64,000 nucleotides of DNA from Myroides guanonis (GTDB lineage: Bacteria > Bacteroidota > Bacteroidia > Flavobacteriales > Flavobacteriaceae): assembly GCF_900114085.1 (NCBI RefSeq), contig NZ_FORU01000004.1, positions 62,001-126,000 of the forward strand. The letters run 5' to 3'. Of the stretch, positions 1-7,825 are shown piece by piece. Under the pieces are notes generated by a model, which made no database searches, was not told where the DNA came from, and saw only the letters and a list, made by a program, of their open reading frames with translations. A program made the translations under genes and the position numbers. Position 1 is the stretch's first letter, and each line of letters begins with the position of its first letter.

Positions 1-486
1 TAAAACTCTAAAGACCTATATACATAGTAGCCGCCTCCCAAAAAACAACTGTTAGATGGATTTTCTAGGTAATCTCTAACATGGAAATCTAAGGCTTTGT
101 ATTTTTCAACAAAAAGCTTGTGGTTTTCTTGGCTTCTGTATTGAGAGAATTCAAAGAGAGTTGTTGAATAATAGAGTTTAGATTTTTGGCAATGAATGTC
201 TAAAAAGAGAGTTCCTGAATTTTCGTGTTCTGAGAGTTTTTCAGTGTTGAAGAAACTAATGTGGGTGTTGTCTTTTTTAAGGCAATCTACTGCCCATTGT
301 TGGTTTCTGTAGTGTTTGAGGTCTGCTTTGTCTGAAAGCTGAATGACGAGCAAGGGAATAGGGTTTAAAGGGGTGGAGCTAAGCCAACAGTTAAGCATTA
401 ACTTCTCATTGCAAATTTCTTCTAAGTTCTCTCTAAAACCCACTGATATTGGCAGTTGGTCTATTTTATTGATTGGATTTTTCATG
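1..486 (-). CDS. hypothetical protein, C-terminal part beyond window
   Basis: An open frame starts with ATG at 486 and reads leftward without a stop to base 1, giving 162 visible codons. The start overlaps the last 21 bases of the upstream gene on the same strand (466-2217), so the two are probably translationally coupled. I do not recognise the family. The visible part has no signal peptide or membrane segment, so a cytoplasmic protein is likely. It has an aromatic, charged composition like its upstream partner. Inference: the two are partners or distant relatives of one unknown system. The coding call is good because the frame stays open to the window edge and the overlap is typical of operons. 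Confidence 0.7.
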
Positions 487-2217
487 GTTTTCTAGAATTG
501 GTTGAACATGGTTGGTGTTTTCGGATTCGATGAAAGTGGGAGTGATTATTGCGGGAGTAACTTGGAAGACAGGTATGTTCTCATAGCAAGAGTTAGCGTA
601 ATCCAATAGTGTTTCACAGATTGCTTGTAAGTCTTTCCATTCTTCTTCTACATTATTGAATTTATATGGAATCATAGTTGGATGATTTCGAATGATGTTA
701 TATGAACCTAGTAGAATTGAACTAGTTCTTTCATTAAGATATATTTTATCGAGTATTTCTGGAACATACCATTCTATTAGTCTCCATATGTATTTTACGC
801 TAAACACTTGGGGAATAAAGTTTGCTTTTGAAAATAGTATAGCGATTAAAAGTTGTTGAAATAACCCTTTATAAAGTCCATAATCTAATACACTTCCGTT
901 GTTAACACCTAATAGTTTATTTCTTTGAATGATTGGGTTAACTACTGATTTACATTCAATCCAAAACTTAGATTTTAGCTGGTCTAACGGAATAGTTTCT
1001 GAAAGGCTAAGCTCTGGAACAAGTGGATCGCCTATCCAATGTTGTTCTTTTTTTAGGTGTTTGTGTAAGAAGACTCCGTAAACGGGAAGGTGTTTTTGCC
1101 AATTGCTTTTCTTAAGAAGTATAAAAGTTACTTCTACTTTGTTGTCTGTTTCTAACAGTACTTTTTGTCGGAGATTTCCTTCCATTTCCAAGGTGTTTCT
1201 GTCTACCGTTACTAAGAGTAACAATTCTACTTTAAACTCAGGAGTTTTTTTTGAGGAATAAATTTGGGTAATCTTTCTTTTTAGAAAATAAATAGAATGT
1301 AGTCCGACATAGTTTTTTAAAATTTCTTTGGTTTTAGCTTCAAGATTTTTTTGAAGTGTCGCTTGTTGTTGCTTTAAAATTGCTGTTTCGCAAGTGAGGG
1401 AAATCTCTTTGTATTTAGTTAAAATATCATTTGCTAGATCTATGTAGAGTGCATCTACGAGTTTAAGTGTGAGAGCAATTAAGTTTTTGATATTTGGAGG
1501 GTTATTGTCTTCTTTTGGTATTAAATTCTGCTCTATTTTAAAATCTAAAATGCTTTCTAAATTTTTGGAGGTTTCTGCATTATCGAAATTTTCTTTAACA
1601 GATTTGCAATGCTGGAGTATAAGTTTTAGAAAATATTTTGTATTGTCTTTACTATTAGGTTTAATGATGGGCTGAATTCGATTTTGTATTTCGAGTAGTA
1701 TTGTTTTTAAACACTGTAATGCAGCCTCATTACTTATTAATTTATCATCGTCATATTCCTTTTCAAGTATGTTTAGAAACATTGAGTGTCTTTGATGTTC
1801 TGATTGAAACCAAATGTCTATTGAATTTAAAACTTTATTTTGATGTCTCTTTGAGAAATCAGATATAAAAAGAGGTTTACAATCTTTTTCTGAGCCATAA
1901 ACAAGGTGTATGCTTTGGCAGTTTAAGGAAGCATAGATGTTGTTTTGAAACGAATCTGATTGATAGAAACTTTGCATATTAATAAAATGGACATGAAGCT
2001 TAAATCTTTCAACGCTTTTGCTAATCCATTTCTTTTTTAAAAGCTTTTTGGAGTTAGCATGCTCTTGTAATACAATGGTTAAGGTAGGGAGGTCTAGCAG
2101 ATTATCATTGGAATAAAAAATAAAATGAATTTTGTCATTTTCTATGAGCTTGTTTAGCTTCTCATTTAATTCTTTTGGTAATTCGTGCTGTTTACTAGTT
2201 GTTTCAATTGCTTTCAT
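466..2217 (-). CDS. hypothetical protein, 583 aa
   Basis: A long cytoplasmic protein with no signal peptide. It is rich in Lys, Leu and Ile, and the middle (about residues 215-310) looks helical. A later part (about 320-400) has beta-like strands such as VELLLLVTVDR. I do not recognise a named domain; a HEPN- or nucleotidyltransferase-like fold is possible but unsupported. It is transcribed divergently from three tandem paralogs starting at 2466. The 248-bp gap between them carries two copies of a 13-bp palindrome, so both sides may share a regulator. The next minus-strand gene starts inside its 3' end. Function unknown. Confidence 0.75.
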   Translation of the reverse strand: MKAIETTSKQHELPKELNEKLNKLIENDKIHFIFYSNDNLLDLPTLTIVLQEHANSKKLLKKKWISKSVERFKLHVHFINMQSFYQSDSFQNNIYASLNCQSIHLVYGSEKDCKPLFISDFSKRHQNKVLNSIDIWFQSEHQRHSMFLNILEKEYDDDKLISNEAALQCLKTILLEIQNRIQPIIKPNSKDNTKYFLKLILQHCKSVKENFDNAETSKNLESILDFKIEQNLIPKEDNNPPNIKNLIALTLKLVDALYIDLANDILTKYKEISLTCETAILKQQQATLQKNLEAKTKEILKNYVGLHSIYFLKRKITQIYSSKKTPEFKVELLLLVTVDRNTLEMEGNLRQKVLLETDNKVEVTFILLKKSNWQKHLPVYGVFLHKHLKKEQHWIGDPLVPELSLSETIPLDQLKSKFWIECKSVVNPIIQRNKLLGVNNGSVLDYGLYKGLFQQLLIAILFSKANFIPQVFSVKYIWRLIEWYVPEILDKIYLNERTSSILLGSYNIIRNHPTMIPYKFNNVEEEWKDLQAICETLLDYANSCYENIPVFQVTPAIITPTFIESENTNHVQPILENHEKSNQ

Positions 2218-2283
2218 AATATTTTTTTTATGGTTTATGATTGCAAGTTCAAAAGTATTTTATCGGTAAAATATTCCTGAGAG

Positions 2284-2399
2284 GGATAATTTATCCACCA
2301 TTGAAAAGTGTCTTTAAAAAGGCTTTAAAGCCTTTTGGTATAAGGATTTTTTGTTTTCATGAAGTGATTTTATGGAAAATTAGTGGGGATAATTTATCC
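2284..2399. promoter_or_regulatory. paired 13-bp palindromes in divergent promoter region
   Basis: GGATAATTTATCC occurs at 2284-2296 and again at 2387-2399, starts 103 bp apart. It is an exact inverted repeat (GGATAA, T, TTATCC). A related half (ATTTTATCCC) follows near 2411. They lie between the minus-strand gene starting at 2217 and the plus-strand gene starting at 2466. Such spacing fits two operators for a dimeric repressor. The XRE gene at 4120-4527 is the nearest candidate regulator, but that link is inference. Confidence 0.5.
2317..2336. repeat. perfect 20-bp palindrome
   Basis: AAAAGGCTTTAAAGCCTTTT is an exact palindrome with no loop, lying between the two GGATAATTTATCC sites. The T-run at its right end and A-run at its left could make a weak bidirectional terminator, but without a loop a protein-binding site is as likely. 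Confidence 0.45.
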
Positions 2400-2465
2400 T
2401 TTTTTTGGAATATTTTATCCCATTTCTGCATTGTAGTTTTATGTAGAATTTTAAAATTAATTTTT

Positions 2466-3008
2466 ATGAAAGCAACACAAACGTTTTTGGAATCCCATGT
2501 TTGGGAACGAAAGCACATAGAATGTCCTTATGAACTGCTTGAAAGACTTTTTTGTTTTATAAGTTTAGAAGAACTTAAAAGTGATTTAAGAGGAAAGGCG
2601 ATTTATTGTTATAGGCGTAAAATTTTTAATAAAAGAAACTTACCTGACATTTTTTGGAATTATGTTATTATAAAGTCCGCTATTAGAGCCGCTTATCTTT
2701 TAAATTTAATGGATAAAAAATATAGAAAAGACTTATTAATTGAAAATGATAACAATCAAAAGAATGCTTTCACTAGCGCTCTAACATTAAAAGAATCTCA
2801 AAATCCTTATCTAGTTCTAAAGAGAGTTTTTAAACAAACAAATTTGGATGATTTAGAAATCGTTCTTCTTGAATTAATAGATTTTTCATTGAGGACAGAT
2901 GGCGATGAGCCAAGTTGGGATTTATTAACTCCTTACATTCAAATTAATCAAATTTTAGATACATGTTGGTTGATTAATGAAAGAAGTATTGAAAGTGTCT
3001 CTAACTAA
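2466..3008 (+). CDS. hypothetical protein, first of three tandem paralogs
   Basis: 180 aa from the ATG at 2466. The frame stays open upstream to 2241, but that part covers the palindromic promoter region and has no counterpart in the two paralogs, so the shorter start is chosen. It aligns with the proteins at 3023-3553 and 3578-4114 over its whole length. Shared motifs are NPYLVLKRVF near residue 120 and CWLINER near the C-terminus. No signal peptide, membrane segment or known domain is visible; mostly helical and cytoplasmic. Stop to next start is 14 bp, so it is the first gene of an operon. Function unknown. Confidence 0.75.
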   Translation: MKATQTFLESHVWERKHIECPYELLERLFCFISLEELKSDLRGKAIYCYRRKIFNKRNLPDIFWNYVIIKSAIRAAYLLNLMDKKYRKDLLIENDNNQKNAFTSALTLKESQNPYLVLKRVFKQTNLDDLEIVLLELIDFSLRTDGDEPSWDLLTPYIQINQILDTCWLINERSIESVSN

Positions 3009-3022
3009 TAGAATTTTAGATT

Positions 3023-3553
3023 ATGAAAAAGAAAACCCTATCATTACAAACACATTTGTGGACAAGGAGCTGTTACTCTTCTTCCTATGAACTAATTAGC
3101 CAAATGTTTGATATAGCTCACTTAGATTATTATAAAAAAGAAGTACTTAATTATTTTCATTTTGCATTTCAAAATGAAGCATATAAAGAGGAACGTGTTT
3201 CAGAAGTGATTTTTAATAGTTATGTGCTGTTTTCAGTTTTTAGAGCATGTTATAATATATATGTAAGACCTAATGGTTTTGAAAAAAGAAATCTATTACA
3301 CGAAGAAGTGGAAGAGCGGGATTACTATTTAAGTTCTCTTAGTAGAGAAGAGTTTATTAATCCTTATCTAGCTATAAAAAGCATATATGATATTGTAGAA
3401 ATAGAAGAATTAGAAGGTACTTTTTCAGAAATTGTTCGAGCAACATTACTAGATTCTTTAGAAGATGTTTATACTGATGAAAGGTCTGTTCAAATAATGA
3501 CATATTTTAAACTTCTAGATGCTTGTTGGTTAATCAATGAACGCATGAAATAA
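3023..3553 (+). CDS. hypothetical protein, second of three tandem paralogs
   Basis: 176 aa, opening with a Lys-rich MKKKTLSLQTHLW. It is alignable end to end with its two neighbours. It shares LSREEFINPYLAIK (middle), a RACYNIYV segment and LLDACWLINER near the C-terminus. It is closer to the third copy than to the first. It probably arose by tandem duplication and is co-transcribed (14 bp after the first copy, 24 bp before the third). All-helical appearance, no known domain, no signal peptide. Keeping three diverged copies side by side suggests related but not identical partners or targets. Confidence 0.8.
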   Translation: MKKKTLSLQTHLWTRSCYSSSYELISQMFDIAHLDYYKKEVLNYFHFAFQNEAYKEERVSEVIFNSYVLFSVFRACYNIYVRPNGFEKRNLLHEEVEERDYYLSSLSREEFINPYLAIKSIYDIVEIEELEGTFSEIVRATLLDSLEDVYTDERSVQIMTYFKLLDACWLINERMK

Positions 3554-3577
3554 GTATAAATAATTAAACTTCAAATT

Positions 3578-4114
3578 ATGAAAACAAAAACTGTTTCCAT
3601 GAATACATACTATTGGTCAACAGATACTTTTGATTGTCCATATGATTTTATCAAAGAACTTTTTGATTTTGAAGATATCAAAAGCTTTAAAAACGAGATT
3701 ACCTACTACTTTTTATATTCTAAGAAAGAAGAAGTTTATAGTAAACGAAATGCTTCAAGTGTGATGTTTAATTGTGCTATTTTATTGTCTACTTTAAAAG
3801 CGTGTTATAATATCTATTTAGAGCCTGAGGAGTTTAAGAAGAGAAAGTTGATAAAGAGCGCCGTGTTTTATGAAGATTATTGTTTAAGCACACTTAGTAG
3901 AGAGGAATATATTAATCCTTTTTTAGTTTTTAAAAAAGTATTTGACGAAATTGGGTTAAACAATTTAGAAGCTTCACTATTCGATACAATATCCTATGCA
4001 ATGGGTGATTCTTATATTGACTGTATTTCAGAAAAAGATATTCAAATAATTACTTACAACAAATTACTTGAAGCCTGCTGGCTCATCAACGAACGCTTGA
4101 AAGAGAAGGAGTAG
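3578..4114 (+). CDS. hypothetical protein, third of three tandem paralogs
   Basis: 178 aa. It has the family motifs KACYNIYL, LSREEYINPFLVFK and LLEACWLINERLK. It ends 5 bp before the stop codon of the convergent XRE gene (4120-4527), so the two genes are tail to tail with almost no spacer. No recognised domain. The conserved C-terminal Cys-Trp-Leu-Ile-Asn-Glu-Arg motif in all three copies is the best search key for the family. Function unknown. Confidence 0.8.
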   Translation: MKTKTVSMNTYYWSTDTFDCPYDFIKELFDFEDIKSFKNEITYYFLYSKKEEVYSKRNASSVMFNCAILLSTLKACYNIYLEPEEFKKRKLIKSAVFYEDYCLSTLSREEYINPFLVFKKVFDEIGLNNLEASLFDTISYAMGDSYIDCISEKDIQIITYNKLLEACWLINERLKEKE

Positions 4115-4119
4115 AGAAG

Positions 4120-4527
4120 TTATTTTTCTTGAAACAAACGCTCTAATCTTACGATCATTTCTTCTTTTTCTTTGAGCATACGCTCATATAAAGCAATCTT
4201 TTCTTCGTGTAGTTTTAGAACTTGGTCTATTGGATTAATATTTTGGATATTAGTACCATTATTATTGATTGCATTTCCTGAAAAGTTACAAGAAATATTA
4301 TAAATAGCTTGTTCTTCATTAAAGTTTTCAAACGCTTCTACAGGGATTTTCAAGATGTTAGATATTTCTTTTAGGAGGTCTTTTTCAATGACTTCTTTTT
4401 GTTCTAACATAGAAATCTTTTTTTGGTTCCAATCTGAACCCAAATCAAATGCCAACATTTCTTGCTTAATGCCTAGCATTTCGCGAAAACGTTTCACGTT
4501 TCTTCCTTGATGTATTTTGTGTTCCAT
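4120..4527 (-). CDS. XRE-family helix-turn-helix regulator with C-terminal coiled coil
   Basis: 135 aa. The N-terminal half (about 8-65) reads as an XRE/Cro HTH: RFREMLGIKQEMLAFDLG, then a recognition segment with WNQKKISMLEQ. The middle is Asn-rich (NNNGTNIQNINP). The C-terminal 35 residues are a Lys/Glu-rich coiled coil (ALYERMLKEKEEMIVRLE), expected to drive dimerisation. Small regulators of this build are common in Bacteroidota accessory regions. It lies convergent to the three paralogs and divergent from the pair at 4747 and 5351, so it could control either set. The palindromes upstream of 2466 are candidate targets (inference). Confidence 0.85.
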   Translation of the reverse strand: MEHKIHQGRNVKRFREMLGIKQEMLAFDLGSDWNQKKISMLEQKEVIEKDLLKEISNILKIPVEAFENFNEEQAIYNISCNFSGNAINNNGTNIQNINPIDQVLKLHEEKIALYERMLKEKEEMIVRLERLFQEK

Positions 4528-4746
4528 TGAATTTTATTTTAAATCTCTATTAGTTACAAAGTTATCAAATTATGGGGTATGTTGGGTTGGTGTAGGGAAA
4601 TATTATTTACTTGTTGGAGGTTTTGTTATTAGGTTATGAAGTGCTGTTTTATGAATTTATTCTTAATCATCTCATTATGTTTTTAATATAAATATGTATA
4701 TTGTAATGTAAAATTACTGACAATTAGTTACTTAAATACTTTTTTC

Positions 4747-5262
4747 ATGAAGTTAACTTACAAAATAGGCTCAGAAATGCAAGAGATTAACGACTTGTAT
4801 TTTGAAGTTAAGGATAAAGATCAAGATTATTTTGAACGAAATGAGCAAGAAATAGCGAGTAAACAACTCTTGTTATGGATTCAGCTTATTAAATGGCGCA
4901 TGCATGCTAATAAAAAGCAGAAAGAAAAAATAACCATCATTTATAATGTTTTTTGGGAATATTATAAACGGAGAAAGAATCTTTCAAAGTACAACATTAC
5001 ATCCAAAGATTTTATTGAGAAGATTAACAAGCATAACTCTTTTATGGAATATTTGGAGGTTGAGTCTGATATTCAAAAATTAACAGAGGCTTTTTATTTA
5101 GACTTATCTCAGGCTTCTGGAAAAGCTTTAGATGTTTGGGCTTATTTATATTGGGATTCTAGTAAGGCACTTAGGAAGTTAGGGGTTGAGGCTCTTTATG
5201 AATTTATGGTTGATTTTAGAGCTTTAATTAGCACTTTTGATGAATTAGAGGTTGTTTCTTAG
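4747..5262 (+). CDS. hypothetical protein, first of two tandem paralogs
   Basis: 171 aa, cytoplasmic and helical, rich in Lys, Glu, Tyr and Trp. It aligns along its full length with the next gene. Shared motifs are SEMQEIN/FEMQEIN near the start, FWEYYKRRKNLSKY in the middle and LDVWxYLYWDSSKAL near residue 135. I do not recognise the family; RteC-like regulators were considered but the match is not convincing. The upstream regions of the two copies are also similar (TTAATCATCT then ATT and TGTTTTTA, near 4661 and 5275), so the promoter was duplicated with the gene. Confidence 0.75.
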   Translation: MKLTYKIGSEMQEINDLYFEVKDKDQDYFERNEQEIASKQLLLWIQLIKWRMHANKKQKEKITIIYNVFWEYYKRRKNLSKYNITSKDFIEKINKHNSFMEYLEVESDIQKLTEAFYLDLSQASGKALDVWAYLYWDSSKALRKLGVEALYEFMVDFRALISTFDELEVVS

Positions 5263-5350
5263 TGATGGAATTTTTTAATCATCTGATTGTGTTTTTATTA
5301 AAATTACCTATATTGTATTATGAATTATTTAATACTTGAAAACTTTATAT

Positions 5351-5866
5351 ATGACACTAATTGACGAGATAGGGTTCGAAATGCAAGAGATTAATAGCTT
5401 ACATTATGATATTAAAACTGAGAGTAAAGAATATTTTAGAAAAAATGAAAAGGAAATGGCTCAGAAACAGTTTATATTATGGTTTTTCCTTACTAAGGGA
5501 CGCTTGAGCTTTAATAAGAAGCAGAGAAAAAAACTAAGCATTATCTTTAGTATTTTTTGGGAATACTATAAACGAAGAAAAAATCTTTCTAAGTACACCA
5601 TTACAATGGAGGATTTTTGTGAGATGCAGGAGAAGCATATTTCTTTTATGGAATATAATGAGGGGGAGTCTGATCCTGAAAAAAGGGAGGAGGCTTTTTA
5701 TTTAGACTTATCTCTGGTTACTGGAAGAGCTTTGGATGTTTGGATTTATTTATATTGGGATTCTAGTAAAGCATTAAAAAAATTAGGAAAAGAAGTTCAT
5801 AATGAATTCATAGTTGATTTTAGAGCTTTAATCAACACCTTTGATAAATTAGAGGCTATTTCTTAG
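5351..5866 (+). CDS. hypothetical protein, second of two tandem paralogs
   Basis: 171 aa from the ATG at 5351. A TTG start at 5336 would add five residues. The ATG is preferred because it gives the same length and the same 12-residue lead into EMQ as the upstream copy. The core motif FWEYYKRRKNLSKY is unchanged and LDVWIYLYWDSSKAL is kept, while the rest has drifted. It has its own copied promoter region, so the two may be expressed separately. It is followed by a strong bidirectional terminator at 5898-5930. Unknown function. Confidence 0.75.
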   Translation: MTLIDEIGFEMQEINSLHYDIKTESKEYFRKNEKEMAQKQFILWFFLTKGRLSFNKKQRKKLSIIFSIFWEYYKRRKNLSKYTITMEDFCEMQEKHISFMEYNEGESDPEKREEAFYLDLSLVTGRALDVWIYLYWDSSKALKKLGKEVHNEFIVDFRALINTFDKLEAIS

Positions 5867-5897
5867 TCATTGGGTGTTTAAAACATTGAAAAGATAT

Positions 5898-5930
5898 AAA
5901 AAAGGCTATCCAAAATGGACAGCCTTTTTT
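5898..5930. terminator. bidirectional intrinsic terminator
   Basis: A-run, GGCTATCC, short loop AAAAT, GGACAGCC, then six T. The stem is flanked by A on the left and T on the right, so it can end transcription from both converging genes (5351-5866 and 5933-6577). Confidence 0.85.
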
Positions 5931-5932
5931 GT

Positions 5933-6577
5933 TTAAGTGACGGTTATTGTACCGAGATAAACGGAGTTTGAGACGTTGCTTTTTTCATCGTTTCGGAATG
6001 CTAGCCAAACGTGTACTTCTTTTCCTGAAACTGTTGCTGGTAGGTTTGCTGTGTAGGTTTCTTGTGACCTTGTTGCTGTGTTCTCGAGGAACATGGTGTT
6101 TCCTTCGTCTTTTACTGCGAATAGTATTTGCGCGAGATCTGTTGCTCTTTCAGGTGTTCCTCCACTATTGTCTTGCCAATTGACTTCTATTGCACTTGGT
6201 GCTGTTGATGTTAGGGCTAAGGGTATTGGTGGTAATAGGCTTCCTTTTGAAAAGCTGAGACTTGGATATTTTGGCGTGATGGTCTTTGCTGTGTAGTCTA
6301 TTTCAAAGTTTGCCATTAGATTTGTCATGGCTAGGTTATAGCATGATTTCATTCCTATTCTCACTCCATAGTGTTTGCATGCGTATGCTTTGTAGGATTC
6401 CATAAAGGTTGCGGATTCTTTCATTCGCGATTGAATCAACTCTTGTTTTACGGTTGGTTTTTTTGACATTTTTTTTGGTCTTATGCGCGTTATTTCATTG
6501 CCATAGACGTTTGCTACTACGATACGCCCCGTGCGTCCGCTTGTGCCTCCTAATAGTGAATCACCGACTTTTCCCAT
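5933..6577 (-). CDS. DUF6266 family protein
   Basis: 214 aa. The N-terminus (GDSLLGGTSGRTGRIVVANVYG) has the Gly-rich start and later IRPKK motif of the Bacteroidota DUF6266 family, whose function is unknown. The second half (about 105-214) is beta-rich, like an Ig or FN3 fold (SAIEVNWQDNSGGTPE, TYTANLPATVSGKEVHVWLAF). There is no evident signal peptide. It faces the terminator at 5898-5930. The neighbouring minus-strand HTH gene at 6941-7207 lies upstream, separated by 363 bp of tandem repeats. Family recognition is moderate and the role remains unknown. Confidence 0.7.
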   Translation of the reverse strand: MGKVGDSLLGGTSGRTGRIVVANVYGNEITRIRPKKMSKKPTVKQELIQSRMKESATFMESYKAYACKHYGVRIGMKSCYNLAMTNLMANFEIDYTAKTITPKYPSLSFSKGSLLPPIPLALTSTAPSAIEVNWQDNSGGTPERATDLAQILFAVKDEGNTMFLENTATRSQETYTANLPATVSGKEVHVWLAFRNDEKSNVSNSVYLGTITVT

Positions 6578-6676
6578 AATTTAATTGTTTAATTTGTTAG
6601 TTAATTTTGGTGTTTTTCACACCTTTTGGTTTTTACTTATTGCTAAGTTGGGATTTTTTTTAATCGGTTTTAAATT

Positions 6677-6780
6677 GTTGCCGAGTTCTGCCGAGTTCTG
6701 CTGCGATTTGCCACAGATTGCCATTATTTGCCACCATTTGCCACGGATTGCCACTGATTGCCATGATTTGCCGAATTTGT
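6677..6780. repeat. degenerate 10-bp tandem repeat, GATTTGCCAC-like
   Basis: About ten head-to-tail units of roughly 10 bp, ending in TTGCCAC, TTGCCAT or TTGCCGA (for example ATTTGCCAC, GATTGCCAT). The period equals about one helical turn, so every unit presents the same face of the DNA. It lies upstream of the DUF6266 gene. An open plus-strand frame through it is low-complexity and not called. Confidence 0.75.
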
Positions 6781-6807
6781 ATATCGAAATGTTGTTTTTT
6801 TACCACT

Positions 6808-6900
6808 TTGTATATCCTTTCTATATCGGTTGTATATCCATTGTATATCCGTTCTATATCCTAGGTTCGCTCTAGCTATATCCAAGCTATATCCATTTTG
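6808..6900. repeat. degenerate 11-bp tandem repeat, TTGTATATCC-like
   Basis: Seven to eight units of 10-11 bp built around TATATCC (TTGTATATCC, TTCTATATCC, AGCTATATCC). It directly follows the TTGCCAC array but has a different unit. It lies between the HTH gene (6941-7207) and the DUF6266 gene, both on the minus strand. Confidence 0.75.
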
Positions 6901-6919
6901 TGTTTTTTTGATACAAAAA

Positions 6920-6942
6920 AAGCCGATCTTAATGACCGGCTT
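6920..6942 (-). terminator. intrinsic terminator of the small HTH gene
   Basis: On the minus strand AAGCCGGTC, loop, GATCGGCTT is followed by a run of T. The hairpin starts at the stop codon of the gene at 6941-7207. Confidence 0.8.
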
Positions 6943-7207
6943 ATTGTTCGTTTGTTATTTCTATGAAATCGAGAAGTAGTAGAGTTTTTAAATAATAGTT
7001 TCTACTTCTTAGTTTGAAGTATCTTATTAGCCCGCATTTCCGCCACGTATATAGGGTTCTCTGGGATATGCCTAGTAGTTTTTGTACTTGTTGATCTGTC
7101 ATTATTTCATCTTCATTTAATGTGATTTCCATTGCACTTTTGTAATGAGTTTTCTGGTCTTTTGTTAGCTTGTTGTAAAGCGTGATTCCTAAGATTTCTT
7201 TATTCAT
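6941..7207 (-). CDS. small HTH protein (excisionase/MerR-like)
   Basis: 88 aa. Residues about 37-75 (MTDQQVQKLLGISQRTLYTWRKCGLI) form a helix-turn-helix of the kind annotated as helix-turn-helix domain 17 or excisionase-like: a Q-V-x-x-L-L-G-I-S helix, then RTLYTWRKCGLI. The C-terminal part is Leu-rich (YYLKTLLLLDFIE). Such proteins bind DNA in mobile elements and small regulons. The gene stands alone with its own terminator. The 10- and 11-bp helical-phase repeats immediately downstream are possible binding arrays (inference). Confidence 0.75.
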   Translation of the reverse strand: MNKEILGITLYNKLTKDQKTHYKSAMEITLNEDEIMTDQQVQKLLGISQRTLYTWRKCGLIRYFKLRSRNYYLKTLLLLDFIEITNEQ

Positions 7208-7347
7208 CGTGTAATCAGTTGAAAATGACTATCTAAGATAATAAATGTTTTTGTATTTTCAAAGTTTATCTTAATTAAGGGAATAGTGGGGGTAATGAGC
7301 AAAGGGCTAATTTGTGAATTTGGTTATTCGTTGATTTGTAAGGGAGC

Positions 7348-7600
7348 GAAGGAGCGAAGAGGCAAAGAAGCGAAGAAGTAAAGAAGCGAAGAAGTAAAGA
7401 AGCGAAGAGGCAAAGAAGTGAAGAAGTAAAGAAGCGAAGAAGTAAAGATGCGAAGAAGTAAAGATGCGAAGGAGCAAAGAAGTGAAGGAGCAAAGAAGTG
7501 AAGGAGCGAAGAAGTAAAGAGGCAAAGAAGCGAAGGAGCGAAGAAGTGAAGAGGCAAAGAAGCGAAGAGGCAAGGAGCTGAGGAGTAAAGGAGGAGACAG
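7348..7600 (+). repeat. purine-rich 8-bp tandem array (about 250 bp)
   Basis: About 30 head-to-tail octamers with consensus GARGYRAA (GAAGCGAA, GAAGTAAA, GAGGCAAA, GGAGCAAA). The plus strand is almost purely purine apart from one pyrimidine per unit. A leader-like sequence (GGTTATTCGTTGATTTG) at about 7321-7338 precedes it. No R1 hairpin element follows this copy. The long Leu/Phe/Ser-rich minus-strand frames here are products of the repeat. Bases 7208-7347 and 7601-7825 hold no gene I can support. Confidence 0.85.
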
Positions 7601-7825
7601 GGGATAGTAATGAGAAATTCGAGAATCGAACACCGAATATAGAAAGGCGTGATGAAATCAGTATATTTGGCTGTCAGAGAAACTACTAAAAAATGGTCTA
7701 TGCCCGTAAAGAATTGGGAGTAATCATCGACCAATTTTTAATCCTATATTAAAAAGGTTAGACTCTAATTAAAAAACCTTATCCAAGCTTTATTTTTTGA
7801 ACTTACACACTTAATGAGACAGTCC

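Noticed and set aside
2241..2465. N-terminal extension of the first paralog
   Set aside because: Reads through palindromes of the promoter region and is absent from both paralogs.
4747..5866. RteC-like conjugation regulators
   Set aside because: Length is similar but I could not align the conserved RteC residues, so no name is given.
6585..6875. Plus-strand frame of 96 codons
   Set aside because: Covers the 10- and 11-bp tandem repeats; the repeated HLP/CHD residues come from the DNA repeat.
7348..7600. CRISPR-like regular repeats
   Set aside because: Units are 8 bp with no spacers; no cas genes are in the window.
7275..7734. Three overlapping minus-strand frames rich in Leu, Phe and Ser
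   Set aside because: They are readings of the 8-bp tandem array in different frames; an octamer repeats its codons every 24 bases and stays open by composition.
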